Program-made: the position numbers and the translations under genes | The notes under the pieces: model-generated | Databases searched by the model: none | What the model saw: only the letters and a program-made list of their open reading frames with translations | What the model was told of the DNA's origin: nothing | Shown: one piece after another, positions 9,559-18,252 of the stretch | Layout of the letters: each line of letters starts with the position of its first letter | Position numbering within the stretch: position 1 is the stretch's first letter | NCBI GenBank assembly: GCA_014800605.1 | Contig: JAAVFS010000025.1 | Coordinates: 1 to 52,804, forward strand | Direction: 5' to 3' | From: Bacteroidales bacterium | Lineage (GTDB): Bacteria; Bacteroidota; Bacteroidia; Bacteroidales; Muribaculaceae | Length of the DNA stretch: 52,804 nt

Positions 9559-11550
9559 ATGAAAAAACTTTTACTCTCGCTTGTGGCACTTCTGTGTGTC
9601 ACTGTTGGCAAGGCTAACATTGTAGATAGTTTCGCCCAGAGTGCATCCTGGACACCCTCACTCCCTACCGCTGAAAAAGGTGGAGCTGATTTGTCCGGCG
9701 TATTCACATCTGAAGCAACCGGTATCGAGTACACATTTGCTGACTGCAAGTCTTATACAGACTACCTGATGGTCAACAAAAGCACCGGCTACTTCACTTT
9801 TGCTCTCCCCGAAGGTACCAAAACTATCACTGTGACAACCGGTTCAGGTGCTTCTACCGCCGTAACAGTCAATGTGACTGTAGGTACTGAAGAAGTTGCG
9901 ACAGCTTATCAGCTCAACAAGCAGGGCGCAGATTTTTCTTTCGAGGTTCCCGCCGCTCTGCAGAACTCCAAGCCCACTTGTAAGATTGCAGTAGCTAACA
10001 ACAAGAACGCTCAGTTCCAGTCTATCACCTTCGTCACCGAAGGTGACGGCGAGACTCCCGTAGATCCCGATCCCGTAGATCCCGATCCCGTAGATCCCGT
10101 AGATCCCGAAATCACCAAGGTGGCTTCTATCCAGGCTCTCCTTGATGCTACTAAGGATCTCGCAAACCAAGCCAAGACCGAAGAGCTCGAACTCGACTTC
10201 GCCATGACCGTGACCTATGCTCACGACAGAAATACCTACGTTACCGACGGTAAAAACAACCTTCTCATCTACGGCTCTCTCGGTGTCGAGGGTCTCGAAA
10301 ACGGCAAGGTGATCCCCGCCGGCCTCAAGGGCAAAATGACTGTCTACAACGGTCTCCCCGAGCTCACTGACGTCGTAGCTGAATCAATCGGCACTCTGAC
10401 CGATGGCACAGCTGTAGAGCCCGTCCTCACCACTGTCGACGACTTCAATGGCGAAGGCATCAGCGCCTACATCATGCTAGAAGGAGTGGATGTGACCGGC
10501 GTAGACGGTAAAAACTTCAGCATCGTCAGCGGCGAAACCACAGTAGCCGGCTACAACACATTCGGTGTAAGCGTAGCTGAGGGCACAAACCTCACAATCG
10601 TAGGTATCGTAAGCTACTTCAACGCATATCAGATCTCTCCCATCTCCATCACTACTGCATCAGGCAAAGAGACTGTAGCAGCTCCCACATTCAATCCCAA
10701 CGGTGGCACAGTATTCGCCGGCACACGTGTCAACATCTACTCTACCACCGAGGGCGCTTCTATCTATTACACTACTGACGGCACAGAGCCCACCTCAGCT
10801 TCCACTCTCTACGAGACAGCAATCGCTATCAACGAAGCTATGACCATCAAGGCTATCGCTGTCAAGGAAGGCTGCGAAGACTCAGAAGTAGCAGAAGCTA
10901 CATTCGCCATCAAGGCTCCCGCCGACGCTACATTCGTATTCGCTAATCCCGCCTCTCTGACACCCGCATATCCTGCTGATATGACCGATGAGTCACTCGA
11001 AGAAGATTCTAACAAAAACGGTGTCAACGGCTACTTCGCTAATATTTCCGACGTGGAATTCACCGATGGAGGAATCACTGTCACCAACGCTAAGGGCAGC
11101 TCGACCGATGCCCGCCTCTACTACCAGACCGGCGGTAAAATCCAGCTCCGTGTCTACAATGGCGGCTCTACCACCATCAGCGCCAAGGCCGGCCTCCTTA
11201 TCTCAAAGATCGTCATCACCTACAACAACGGCAGCACAAGCTATAATAAAGTAGTGGCTCCCGAAGAAGGCGCCTGGGCATTTGACAAGGATGCTTCTGA
11301 AGGCACATGGACAGCAGCTGAAGGCGAGGCCGGCGTGAAGTCAGTGACATTCGACTACACCGGTACACAGCAGATCAACGCTATCGAAGTCTATACAGAA
11401 GAAGGTTCAGGCGTTGACAGCATCGGCGTAGACAGCGAGAATGCAGCCCCCATCTACTACAACCTCCAGGGTGTACGCGTAGACAATCCCGCCAACGGCC
11501 TCTACATCATGAAGCAGGGCACAAAAGCATCTAAAGTAATCGTACGTTAA
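9559..11550 (+). CDS. Secreted multidomain protein with chitobiase/beta-hexosaminidase C-terminal-like domain and conserved C-terminal tail
   Basis: Signal peptide MKKLLLSLVALLCVTVGKA; PDPVDPDPVDPVDP linker; PTFNPNGGTVFAGTRVNIYSTTEGASIYYTTDGTEPTSASTLYETAI (CHB_HEX_C_1 type); C-terminus YYNLQGVRVDNPANGLYIMKQGTKASKVIVR. Confidence 0.85.
   Translation: MKKLLLSLVALLCVTVGKANIVDSFAQSASWTPSLPTAEKGGADLSGVFTSEATGIEYTFADCKSYTDYLMVNKSTGYFTFALPEGTKTITVTTGSGASTAVTVNVTVGTEEVATAYQLNKQGADFSFEVPAALQNSKPTCKIAVANNKNAQFQSITFVTEGDGETPVDPDPVDPDPVDPVDPEITKVASIQALLDATKDLANQAKTEELELDFAMTVTYAHDRNTYVTDGKNNLLIYGSLGVEGLENGKVIPAGLKGKMTVYNGLPELTDVVAESIGTLTDGTAVEPVLTTVDDFNGEGISAYIMLEGVDVTGVDGKNFSIVSGETTVAGYNTFGVSVAEGTNLTIVGIVSYFNAYQISPISITTASGKETVAAPTFNPNGGTVFAGTRVNIYSTTEGASIYYTTDGTEPTSASTLYETAIAINEAMTIKAIAVKEGCEDSEVAEATFAIKAPADATFVFANPASLTPAYPADMTDESLEEDSNKNGVNGYFANISDVEFTDGGITVTNAKGSSTDARLYYQTGGKIQLRVYNGGSTTISAKAGLLISKIVITYNNGSTSYNKVVAPEEGAWAFDKDASEGTWTAAEGEAGVKSVTFDYTGTQQINAIEVYTEEGSGVDSIGVDSENAAPIYYNLQGVRVDNPANGLYIMKQGTKASKVIVR
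10057..10108 (+). repeat. In-frame tandem repeat (cccgtagatcccgat units) coding for a (VD)PDP linker
   Basis: cccgtagatcccgatcccgtagatcccgatcccgtagatcccgtagatccc read directly. Confidence 0.9.
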
Positions 11551-11575
11551 TTCGACCCAAATCCCATAACACCCG

Positions 11576-11605
11576 AAAGGGGCGCCACCACGGCGCCCCT
11601 TTTTT
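11576..11605 (+). terminator. Intrinsic terminator
   Basis: aaaggggcgcc-accac-ggcgcccctttttt. Confidence 0.9.
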
Positions 11606-11802
11606 CGTCTATATCAATGAAGATAGGCCACGGGTATAAGCAAAGGCAATTAAGTCGCCATACACTTTGCGCATGGCTCCAAAAAAATGGCACCCGCGTG
11701 GCGGGTGCAAGCATGGTAGCCTGTGGTTGAGGTTGCAGACCGAAACCACAGGACATCGTCTTACCCTCCTCTTCGCACGCGCAACGCGTGTGCGAGCAAC
11801 AA

Positions 11803-11833
11803 TTTGCAGAGTGAAATATATCTGCTATTTTTG
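11803..11833 (+). promoter_or_regulatory. Promoter of the Y1 transposase
   Basis: TTTG (11803-11806)-N19-TATTTTTG (11826-11833), about 30 nt before the ATG at 11865. Confidence 0.65.
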
Positions 11834-11864
11834 CGATGTGAATTCATTTACGCAACAATATATA

Positions 11865-12338
11865 ATGGCAGTTTTTGCCGTCAAATATCGTCTGGGGCTG
11901 ATCGATCACCGCTGGGCGAATAGCTTATACGCTATAATGGGAAAAATTCTGTTAGATATAGATGGCGTTAAACCGATTAAAATCAATGGATTCAAAGACC
12001 ATGTCCATGTACTTTACAGTACAAGGGGTAATGTGGCCGATTCAGAAATTGTCCGTAGGTTAAAGACCGAATCATCCCGTTGGCTTAATGACCAGAGATT
12101 GACAGTAGGCAATTTTGGATGGCAGCGTGGTGGAGCGAGAATATCTGTTTCGCCGACAAGATTACATAATCTATTAAAATATATTGATTCACAGTGGGAG
12201 CACCATCGTACGAGGACATTCAGAGAGGAATATGAAAGCTGGCTCAGATCCATGGGAGTCAGCATCTCGAGCTACGATCTTCCCGAAGAGCTTGAATTAT
12301 CTTCGCACACGCTCCGCGCGTGCGAAGATAGAGATTAG
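11865..12338 (+). CDS. IS200-like / REP-associated tyrosine transposase (HUH Y1)
   Basis: MAVFAVKYRLGLIDHRWANSLY...; HUH motif DHVHVLYS; catalytic Tyr region NLLKYIDSQWEHHRTRTFREEYESWL. ORF-track start 11667 lies in the repeats; ATG 11865 is preferred. Confidence 0.9.
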   Translation: MAVFAVKYRLGLIDHRWANSLYAIMGKILLDIDGVKPIKINGFKDHVHVLYSTRGNVADSEIVRRLKTESSRWLNDQRLTVGNFGWQRGGARISVSPTRLHNLLKYIDSQWEHHRTRTFREEYESWLRSMGVSISSYDLPEELELSSHTLRACEDRD

Positions 12339-12504
12339 ATTATGTTCCTATGGTTTCGGTCTGCGACCTCAACCATAGGCTACTCTGTCGCCATACGCTC
12401 TGCGCATGGCCACCATATTAGCGGGCGTCTGGAGGACGCCGATTTACCAGTAACCCCGCACATGTCGCTGCGCGTGCGCGGGCAACTATTTGCGGAGTGA
12501 CAAT

Positions 12505-13281
12505 TTAATGCTGTTCCACGACTCCGTCGGTGAGGGCGCCTGACTGGATGGTGCCGCGGCCGAATGAGCGGTAGGTGTCGAATGGGATCTCGTCCTGTGG
12601 CTCCTCAAGGGCGCCGTCGTGGGGGAGGCTGAAGCTCAGATACTTTATCGAGAGTCCGCGGGCGAGCCACTGCTGCTCGTAGTGGGTCTTGATGTCGAGG
12701 ATGTCGGTCACGATGCCTGAGTGGTAGAGGTCGGCCGTGTCGGTGAGGACAGGGAGCTTGTTGAGCCCTACCATCAGCGACGTGTAGGTATAGAGGAAGG
12801 GGGAGTCGGTCTTCAGATGGATTGTGCCACCATCGGCCAGCACGCGGCGATAGGTGTCCATGAAGCGGGTCGAGGTCAGACGCTTGTTGACCTTCTTCAT
12901 CTGAGGGTCGGGGAAAGTGATCCAGATCTGAGCCACCTCAGAGGGCGCGAAAAAGGCCGGCAGAAGCTCGATCGACGTGCGTATGAAGGCTACGTTGGTC
13001 ATGCCCGTATCGAAGGCCTGGCGGGCTCCTGTGTACATTCTGGCGCCTTTTATGTCGATGCCTATGAAGTTCATCTCCGGGAAGCGGCGTGCCAGTCCGA
13101 CGGTGTACTCACCTTTACCGCATCCCAGCTCCAGTACGATCGGGTGGTCGTTGTGGAAGAAGTCGGAGTGCCATTTCCCTTTGAGTGGGAACTCCTCGAC
13201 CTGAAGTCGTGCGAAGGGATATTGGAATACGAGAGGGATCTGCTCCATCTCGGCAAATTTGCGCAGCTTATTTTTTCCCAT
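12505..13281 (-). CDS. trmB: tRNA (guanine-N7-)-methyltransferase
   Basis: [63 protein letters not shown]. Confidence 0.96.
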   Translation of the reverse strand: MGKNKLRKFAEMEQIPLVFQYPFARLQVEEFPLKGKWHSDFFHNDHPIVLELGCGKGEYTVGLARRFPEMNFIGIDIKGARMYTGARQAFDTGMTNVAFIRTSIELLPAFFAPSEVAQIWITFPDPQMKKVNKRLTSTRFMDTYRRVLADGGTIHLKTDSPFLYTYTSLMVGLNKLPVLTDTADLYHSGIVTDILDIKTHYEQQWLARGLSIKYLSFSLPHDGALEEPQDEIPFDTYRSFGRGTIQSGALTDGVVEQH

Positions 13282-14848
13282 GGTCAGTCGGAGGATAGTC
13301 GAGTGTGTAGTGAAGTCCGCGGCTTTCTTTGCGCTCTTTGGCCTGGCGCATGATCAGGTAGCCGACATTGATTATATTGCGTAGCTCGCAGATCTCACGC
13401 GAGGCTTTTGACTCCTTGAAGAGGCGCTCGGTCTCTTCGTAGAGGATGTCGAGGCGATTCCAGGCGCGGTCGAGTCGCAGGTTGGAGCGTACGATGCCTA
13501 CGTAGGTGCCCATGATCTGATTGACCTCCTTGATGCTCTGAGTGATGAGCACCATCTCCTCGGGGTGACGGGTTCCCTCGTCGTTCCAGTCAGGCACATC
13601 GGTGCGGATGGCGTAGTGGGGAGCGTTTTCAAGGGCGTGGCGCGCGGCTGCGTCGGCATAGACCACAGCTTCGATCAGCGAGTTGGAGGCCAGGCGGTTG
13701 CCGCCGTGGAGGCCGGTGCATGAACATTCGCCGACGGCATAGAGGCGCTTGATGGTCGACTCGCCGTTGCCGTCCACGAGGATACCGCCGCAGAGATAGT
13801 GGGCTGCCGGAGCCACTGGGATATAGTCGCGCGTGATGTCGATGCCGAGCTCAAGGCATTTGCGGTAGATGTTGGGGAAGTGGCGGCGGGTCTCCTCGGG
13901 GTCCTTGTGGGTGACGTCGAGATAGACATGGTCGTCGCCATGCTGCTTCATCTCGGAGTCGATGGCGCGTGCCACGATGTCACGCGGGGCGAGCGAGAGG
14001 CGCGGATCATACTTGTGCATGAACTCCTCGCCGCGCAGGTTGCGCAGGACAGCGCCGTAGCCGCGCATGGCCTCTGTGATGAGGAATGAGGGGCGGTCGC
14101 CGGGGTGGAAGAGGGCTGTGGGGTGAAACTGGATGAATTCCATATCCTTGACCGTGCCCTTGGCGCGATAAACCATCGCGATGCCGTCGCCGGTAGCTAC
14201 AAGGGGGTTGGTAGTAGTCTGATAGACAGCGCCTACACCGCCGGTAGCCATCAGGGTGACACGCGACAGGAACTTGTCGACACTCCCCGAGGGGGTCAGC
14301 ACGTAAGCGCCATAGCAGGTGATGTCGGGAGTGCGCCGGGTGACGATGCGCCCCAGATGGTGCTGAGTGATGATCTCGATAGCAAAATGATTTTCGAAAA
14401 TGTCGACATGCGGATTGGCACGGAGAGCTTTGATGAGGCTCTGCTGGATCTCGTAGCCGGTGTTGTCGGCATGGTGCAGGATGCGGAATTCCGAGTGGCC
14501 TCCCTCGCGGTGCAGGTCAAAGGAGCCATCATCCTTCTTGTCGAAGTCGACGCCCCAGTCTATAAGCTGGCGGATCTGCTCGGGAGCTTCGGTTACTACC
14601 TTCCTGACCGCCTCGGGGTCGCTGAGCCAGTCGCCGGCTACCATCGTATCGTGTATATGCTTGTCGAAATCATCGACTTCAAGGTTGGTGACGGAAGCCA
14701 CGCCACCCTGAGCGAGCGCCGTATTGGCTTCATCGAGAGTGGTCTTGCAGACTATAGCTACGCGACGCCCCTCGCCGGCGACTTTAAGCGCGAAACTCAT
14801 GCCGGCGATACCGGCACCGATCACGAGATAATCATATTCCCGGGTCAT
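13268..14848 (-). CDS. nadB: L-aspartate oxidase
   Basis: [90 protein letters not shown]. Confidence 0.97.
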   Translation of the reverse strand: MTREYDYLVIGAGIAGMSFALKVAGEGRRVAIVCKTTLDEANTALAQGGVASVTNLEVDDFDKHIHDTMVAGDWLSDPEAVRKVVTEAPEQIRQLIDWGVDFDKKDDGSFDLHREGGHSEFRILHHADNTGYEIQQSLIKALRANPHVDIFENHFAIEIITQHHLGRIVTRRTPDITCYGAYVLTPSGSVDKFLSRVTLMATGGVGAVYQTTTNPLVATGDGIAMVYRAKGTVKDMEFIQFHPTALFHPGDRPSFLITEAMRGYGAVLRNLRGEEFMHKYDPRLSLAPRDIVARAIDSEMKQHGDDHVYLDVTHKDPEETRRHFPNIYRKCLELGIDITRDYIPVAPAAHYLCGGILVDGNGESTIKRLYAVGECSCTGLHGGNRLASNSLIEAVVYADAAARHALENAPHYAIRTDVPDWNDEGTRHPEEMVLITQSIKEVNQIMGTYVGIVRSNLRLDRAWNRLDILYEETERLFKESKASREICELRNIINVGYLIMRQAKERKESRGLHYTLDYPPTDHGKK

Positions 14849-14889
14849 ATCTTCTACAAATGTTTTAACACCTGCAAAGATAGTAAATT

Positions 14890-17800
14890 TTATTGTATAT
14901 CACCCGGCAGAATATATCCGATAGTCAGGATTGTCATCGAATCGGAGTGGCGGGCGCCCAGGATCTGCGGCGGATTGCTGAAATGCTGACCTAACTGGCG
15001 CAGGGTGGTCAGGTTGGTGTTGGGGGAGCTGTTGAGTATGAGGTAGCGGTTCTGGTGGGATCCGATGGAGGAGTGTCGGATCATCAGCTCGGCACGGCGA
15101 TTGAGAGTGACGAGGCGATTCTGCGTGTCGGGACTGACGGCGTAGGGGAAATTGACGGTCCCGCAGATATAGTCGGCGATGTTAAACTCGTCGAGCTTAG
15201 AGTCGATAGATGTGCGGGTCACCTCTTCGAGCTGATCTCTGAGGGCGTGGATTCCCTCGAGTGAGAAGTGGAATGTGCGGAAGGCGTCGGAGAGGTCGAT
15301 GTTGCTGATGATGTCGTTGACATTACGGTCAAAGAACTTGACGAGCAGCTCGGGGGTGGTCACGGAGTCAAACATCGGATGATCGACAAAGCTGATCTTG
15401 GATGCTCGCGCGCTGTCGTCGGTATGCCACTGACGGAGGTTGTTGTTGAATCCGCGGAGTGAGTGATAGCTCTCGGTGAGCTCGTTGCGCAGGCTCAGCA
15501 GCTCGTCGATGACGATGCCGGCGCAATGGAATCGGATGGCAGCGCGGTCTTTTTTCTTTTGCAGGTCGGCTATGAGGAAGCTGAGCTTGTCGATCTCCTG
15601 CTGCAGCTCTTTGCGATACTTCTGCTTGGCGTAGGTATATGCACCCCAAACGGCGATTACGACCATGACGGCCAGAGTCGGGATGATGGTCCAGAGGCTC
15701 AGGACGTCAATGACTCCGGCATGGCAGAGCAATCCGTAGACAAGGCATATACCCAGGGCTATGGCGGTAATCTTGATCGCACCGGTGATATACTTTATCT
15801 TGTGGGTCCTGACATTTTCAGGGAGCTCGTCGGTGAGCTGGCGGACCTGATCGGTCAGTTCACCGATGTTGTTGGTCAGATGGGTCTGATAGGCATCGGA
15901 TATGCGGCGGCGTATCATCGGCAGCTCGAGCTTGGCGAGCAGATTGCTATAGTAGGTATAGGTCTCATTGAAGAGCTCTTTTTTGCTTGTGAGCTCTATC
16001 TGAGCATACTCCAGAGCATTGCTCAGGGCCATTATGCGGATGTGTGCCTGGGTGAGATTGAGCTGCGCTACGTTGGGTACGGGCTTCTTCAGATGGTCGG
16101 CGCCTGCGGTGTCGGTACACTCGGTCAGGATGCAGCAGTAATTGTTGAAGTCAGGGTCGTCGATATATGCTGCCGAGATATAGCAATATCCGTTGTCGCC
16201 CCACTGCTCGCCCCAGGAGTTGCGCAGGATGTAGTATTTGTCCTCATCGTTGTAGCCTACTATCAGCATGGCGTGTAGTGACCCTTCTTCCTGCCGAGTC
16301 GTCGCCTCATTCGGGCGAGAGATATGCCCGAACGGGGAGTTGAGGAATTCGTCATAGATCTTGAGCGAGATGCCGACGGGGTAGCCTTCGGTCAGGGCCT
16401 TGGTGAGCAGCTCATGGTTGGCTTTCAGGTCGTCAAACTTGTTGGAGGTGCGTGAGATGGGGATCTGGAGAGCCTTGATCAGGCGGTGCTTCTCGGCGTC
16501 GCCGTAGGCCTCAACTGGCGGGAGGGTGAAGCCGTCTTTGGAGATGTCGATGTCGTAGAATCGCTCCTCGCAGATACCTTTCTTGGTCAGGACGTCGAGC
16601 TGGGCGTAGAAGTTGCTCCCCTCGGAGGCCTGCTTTTCGATTACATTGGAGTTGTAGAAGAGGAATGCGGGGCTGAGCTTATGGAGCTCCTCGCCGGCGT
16701 TGTAGCGGTTCCAGAGGGCCTCGTACATACCGGCCACGGCGAATGAGGCGCAGGCCGGGGTGTCGTTCTGATTGCGCGGTTTCGAGAGATATTTGCGCAG
16801 GTCGACTGAGGAGGCGGCTTTGAGATCCTTGGCGGGGGTGTATTCCTCCTCAAGGGGGCGCTCGACGACCTTTGCGGAGGGTCTGAGGGGCTTTGTGCGC
16901 GACTCGAATCCGTTGTCGGTCAGCACGGTATTGGCGCGCTGAGAGTTCTCATCCTCACGGCGCTGCTTGTCGAGCTCCTTGGTTTTGGAGCGCAGATAGC
17001 TCGTCAGATCGAGAATCTCGCGCTTGAGTTTCTGGATGTCATTCAGCGGGTTGAATGCCTTGAAGTTGCGGCTGTCGCTTATGGCGATTCCCGCCAGTGA
17101 AATATCGGGATAGCGGAGCAGGGGGTAGGATGCGCGTATCGGCAGGAGGCCGCTGTCTGGCATCGCCGTATTGTAGGCATCGATGTAGACGTCGAGCGGC
17201 GGCTCCAGGGCATTGTCAAATGTCAGTGAGTCGTCGGCATAGGTGATACCTTTCAGATGCTCGTTGTCGAGGCCGAGGATGAGCGCCATAGTGGCCTCCT
17301 TGTCAGGAAGCTGCAGCTGCTTGTCGCTCAGGAATCGTGTCATCCGCTCCATGGCGGCATCACGCGCGGCGGTGAGGGTGCCGCTCAGCGAGGGGGCTAT
17401 CTCCTCGGGAGTGCGTCCGAGTTGGATCTGCTTCTCGACATTTTCGGCCATGAAGTCAGGGTAGAACTTGTCGAAGCCTTTGAGAGCCTCCTCGGCACGC
17501 TTCATGGCGCTGACTATATCGACGGTCTCGATCCTGACGCCGTCGCGCTCCAGAGCGGCTACAAACGAGCGGTGGAGCAGGTAGTCGATCACCTTGTCGC
17601 GCGGGAAGTCGAGTCGCGACAGACCTATGGCTCTCACGGAGCCTCGCATGGTGTCGACAGCCGCCGCGGTCACTATCGAGGGATAGTTGTCGATAAGGAT
17701 GTTGAAAAACTCGCTGAGACACTCCGTAAGCGCTTCGAGGGTGAAGTTGACGGAAGCTCTTGAGGCAAGGTAGTTGTCGATGATGGTGAGCGATGCCGGT

Positions 17801-18219
17801 ATGGAGCAAGCCGATATGCACTCCATAATCCGTCCGGCATAGGCGCGATGCTCTTCGGATGCACTCTCCTCAGCGCTAAAGACGGCGTTAATGACCTCGT
17901 TATGAAGCGCTATGACGTCGATGGAGCTTTTGACGGGCAGGGAGTCGGCTGTCCGGACCACACGCAGTGTCTCGTCGACAGCATCCTCCGACGCCGGGGA
18001 TAGATAGTAGATATGGAGAGTAGTGTCGTAGGCCGCCATCTGGATCACATTGCGGTGTATCTCGACCAAGCGGCGTGTGAACTCCTCCTGTGTGGGTGTG
18101 TCAGTGCTGCGGAGCATGGTGACCATGCCCTCTGACTGTCGCGCTGTCAGGACCGACCTGAGGCTCTCGACCAGCGGGTCGAGAGTAGCAGTGCTCCACA
18201 TTATAACTATCGGCGTCAT
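14890..18219 (-). CDS. Large membrane protein with embedded papain-like (C1) cysteine peptidase domain
   Basis: VDLRKYLSKPRNQNDTPACASFAVAGMYEALW (Cys), EGSLHAMLIVGYNDEDKYYILRNSWGEQWGDNGYCYI (His, Asn); two TM helices (ITAIALGICLVYGLLCHAGVI, LWTIIPTLAVMVVIAVWGAY) followed by a coiled-coil-like segment. Confidence 0.85.
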   Translation of the reverse strand: MTPIVIMWSTATLDPLVESLRSVLTARQSEGMVTMLRSTDTPTQEEFTRRLVEIHRNVIQMAAYDTTLHIYYLSPASEDAVDETLRVVRTADSLPVKSSIDVIALHNEVINAVFSAEESASEEHRAYAGRIMECISACSIPASLTIIDNYLASRASVNFTLEALTECLSEFFNILIDNYPSIVTAAAVDTMRGSVRAIGLSRLDFPRDKVIDYLLHRSFVAALERDGVRIETVDIVSAMKRAEEALKGFDKFYPDFMAENVEKQIQLGRTPEEIAPSLSGTLTAARDAAMERMTRFLSDKQLQLPDKEATMALILGLDNEHLKGITYADDSLTFDNALEPPLDVYIDAYNTAMPDSGLLPIRASYPLLRYPDISLAGIAISDSRNFKAFNPLNDIQKLKREILDLTSYLRSKTKELDKQRREDENSQRANTVLTDNGFESRTKPLRPSAKVVERPLEEEYTPAKDLKAASSVDLRKYLSKPRNQNDTPACASFAVAGMYEALWNRYNAGEELHKLSPAFLFYNSNVIEKQASEGSNFYAQLDVLTKKGICEERFYDIDISKDGFTLPPVEAYGDAEKHRLIKALQIPISRTSNKFDDLKANHELLTKALTEGYPVGISLKIYDEFLNSPFGHISRPNEATTRQEEGSLHAMLIVGYNDEDKYYILRNSWGEQWGDNGYCYISAAYIDDPDFNNYCCILTECTDTAGADHLKKPVPNVAQLNLTQAHIRIMALSNALEYAQIELTSKKELFNETYTYYSNLLAKLELPMIRRRISDAYQTHLTNNIGELTDQVRQLTDELPENVRTHKIKYITGAIKITAIALGICLVYGLLCHAGVIDVLSLWTIIPTLAVMVVIAVWGAYTYAKQKYRKELQQEIDKLSFLIADLQKKKDRAAIRFHCAGIVIDELLSLRNELTESYHSLRGFNNNLRQWHTDDSARASKISFVDHPMFDSVTTPELLVKFFDRNVNDIISNIDLSDAFRTFHFSLEGIHALRDQLEEVTRTSIDSKLDEFNIADYICGTVNFPYAVSPDTQNRLVTLNRRAELMIRHSSIGSHQNRYLILNSSPNTNLTTLRQLGQHFSNPPQILGARHSDSMTILTIGYILPGDIQ

Positions 18220-18252
18220 TGTAGGATTGTGTCAGTAAGGTGTGGGTATTGA

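Larger units (their letters stand above)
11657..12500 (+). mobile_element. RAYT/REPtron-like element: Y1 transposase flanked by palindromic repeats
   Basis: Upstream hairpins 11657-11677, 11690-11708, 11720-11752, 11774-11794; downstream hairpins 12301-12327, 12347-12379, 12390-12410, 12424-12440. Near-direct 29-nt repeats at 11786-11814 and 12472-12500 (25/29 identical). Confidence 0.8.
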
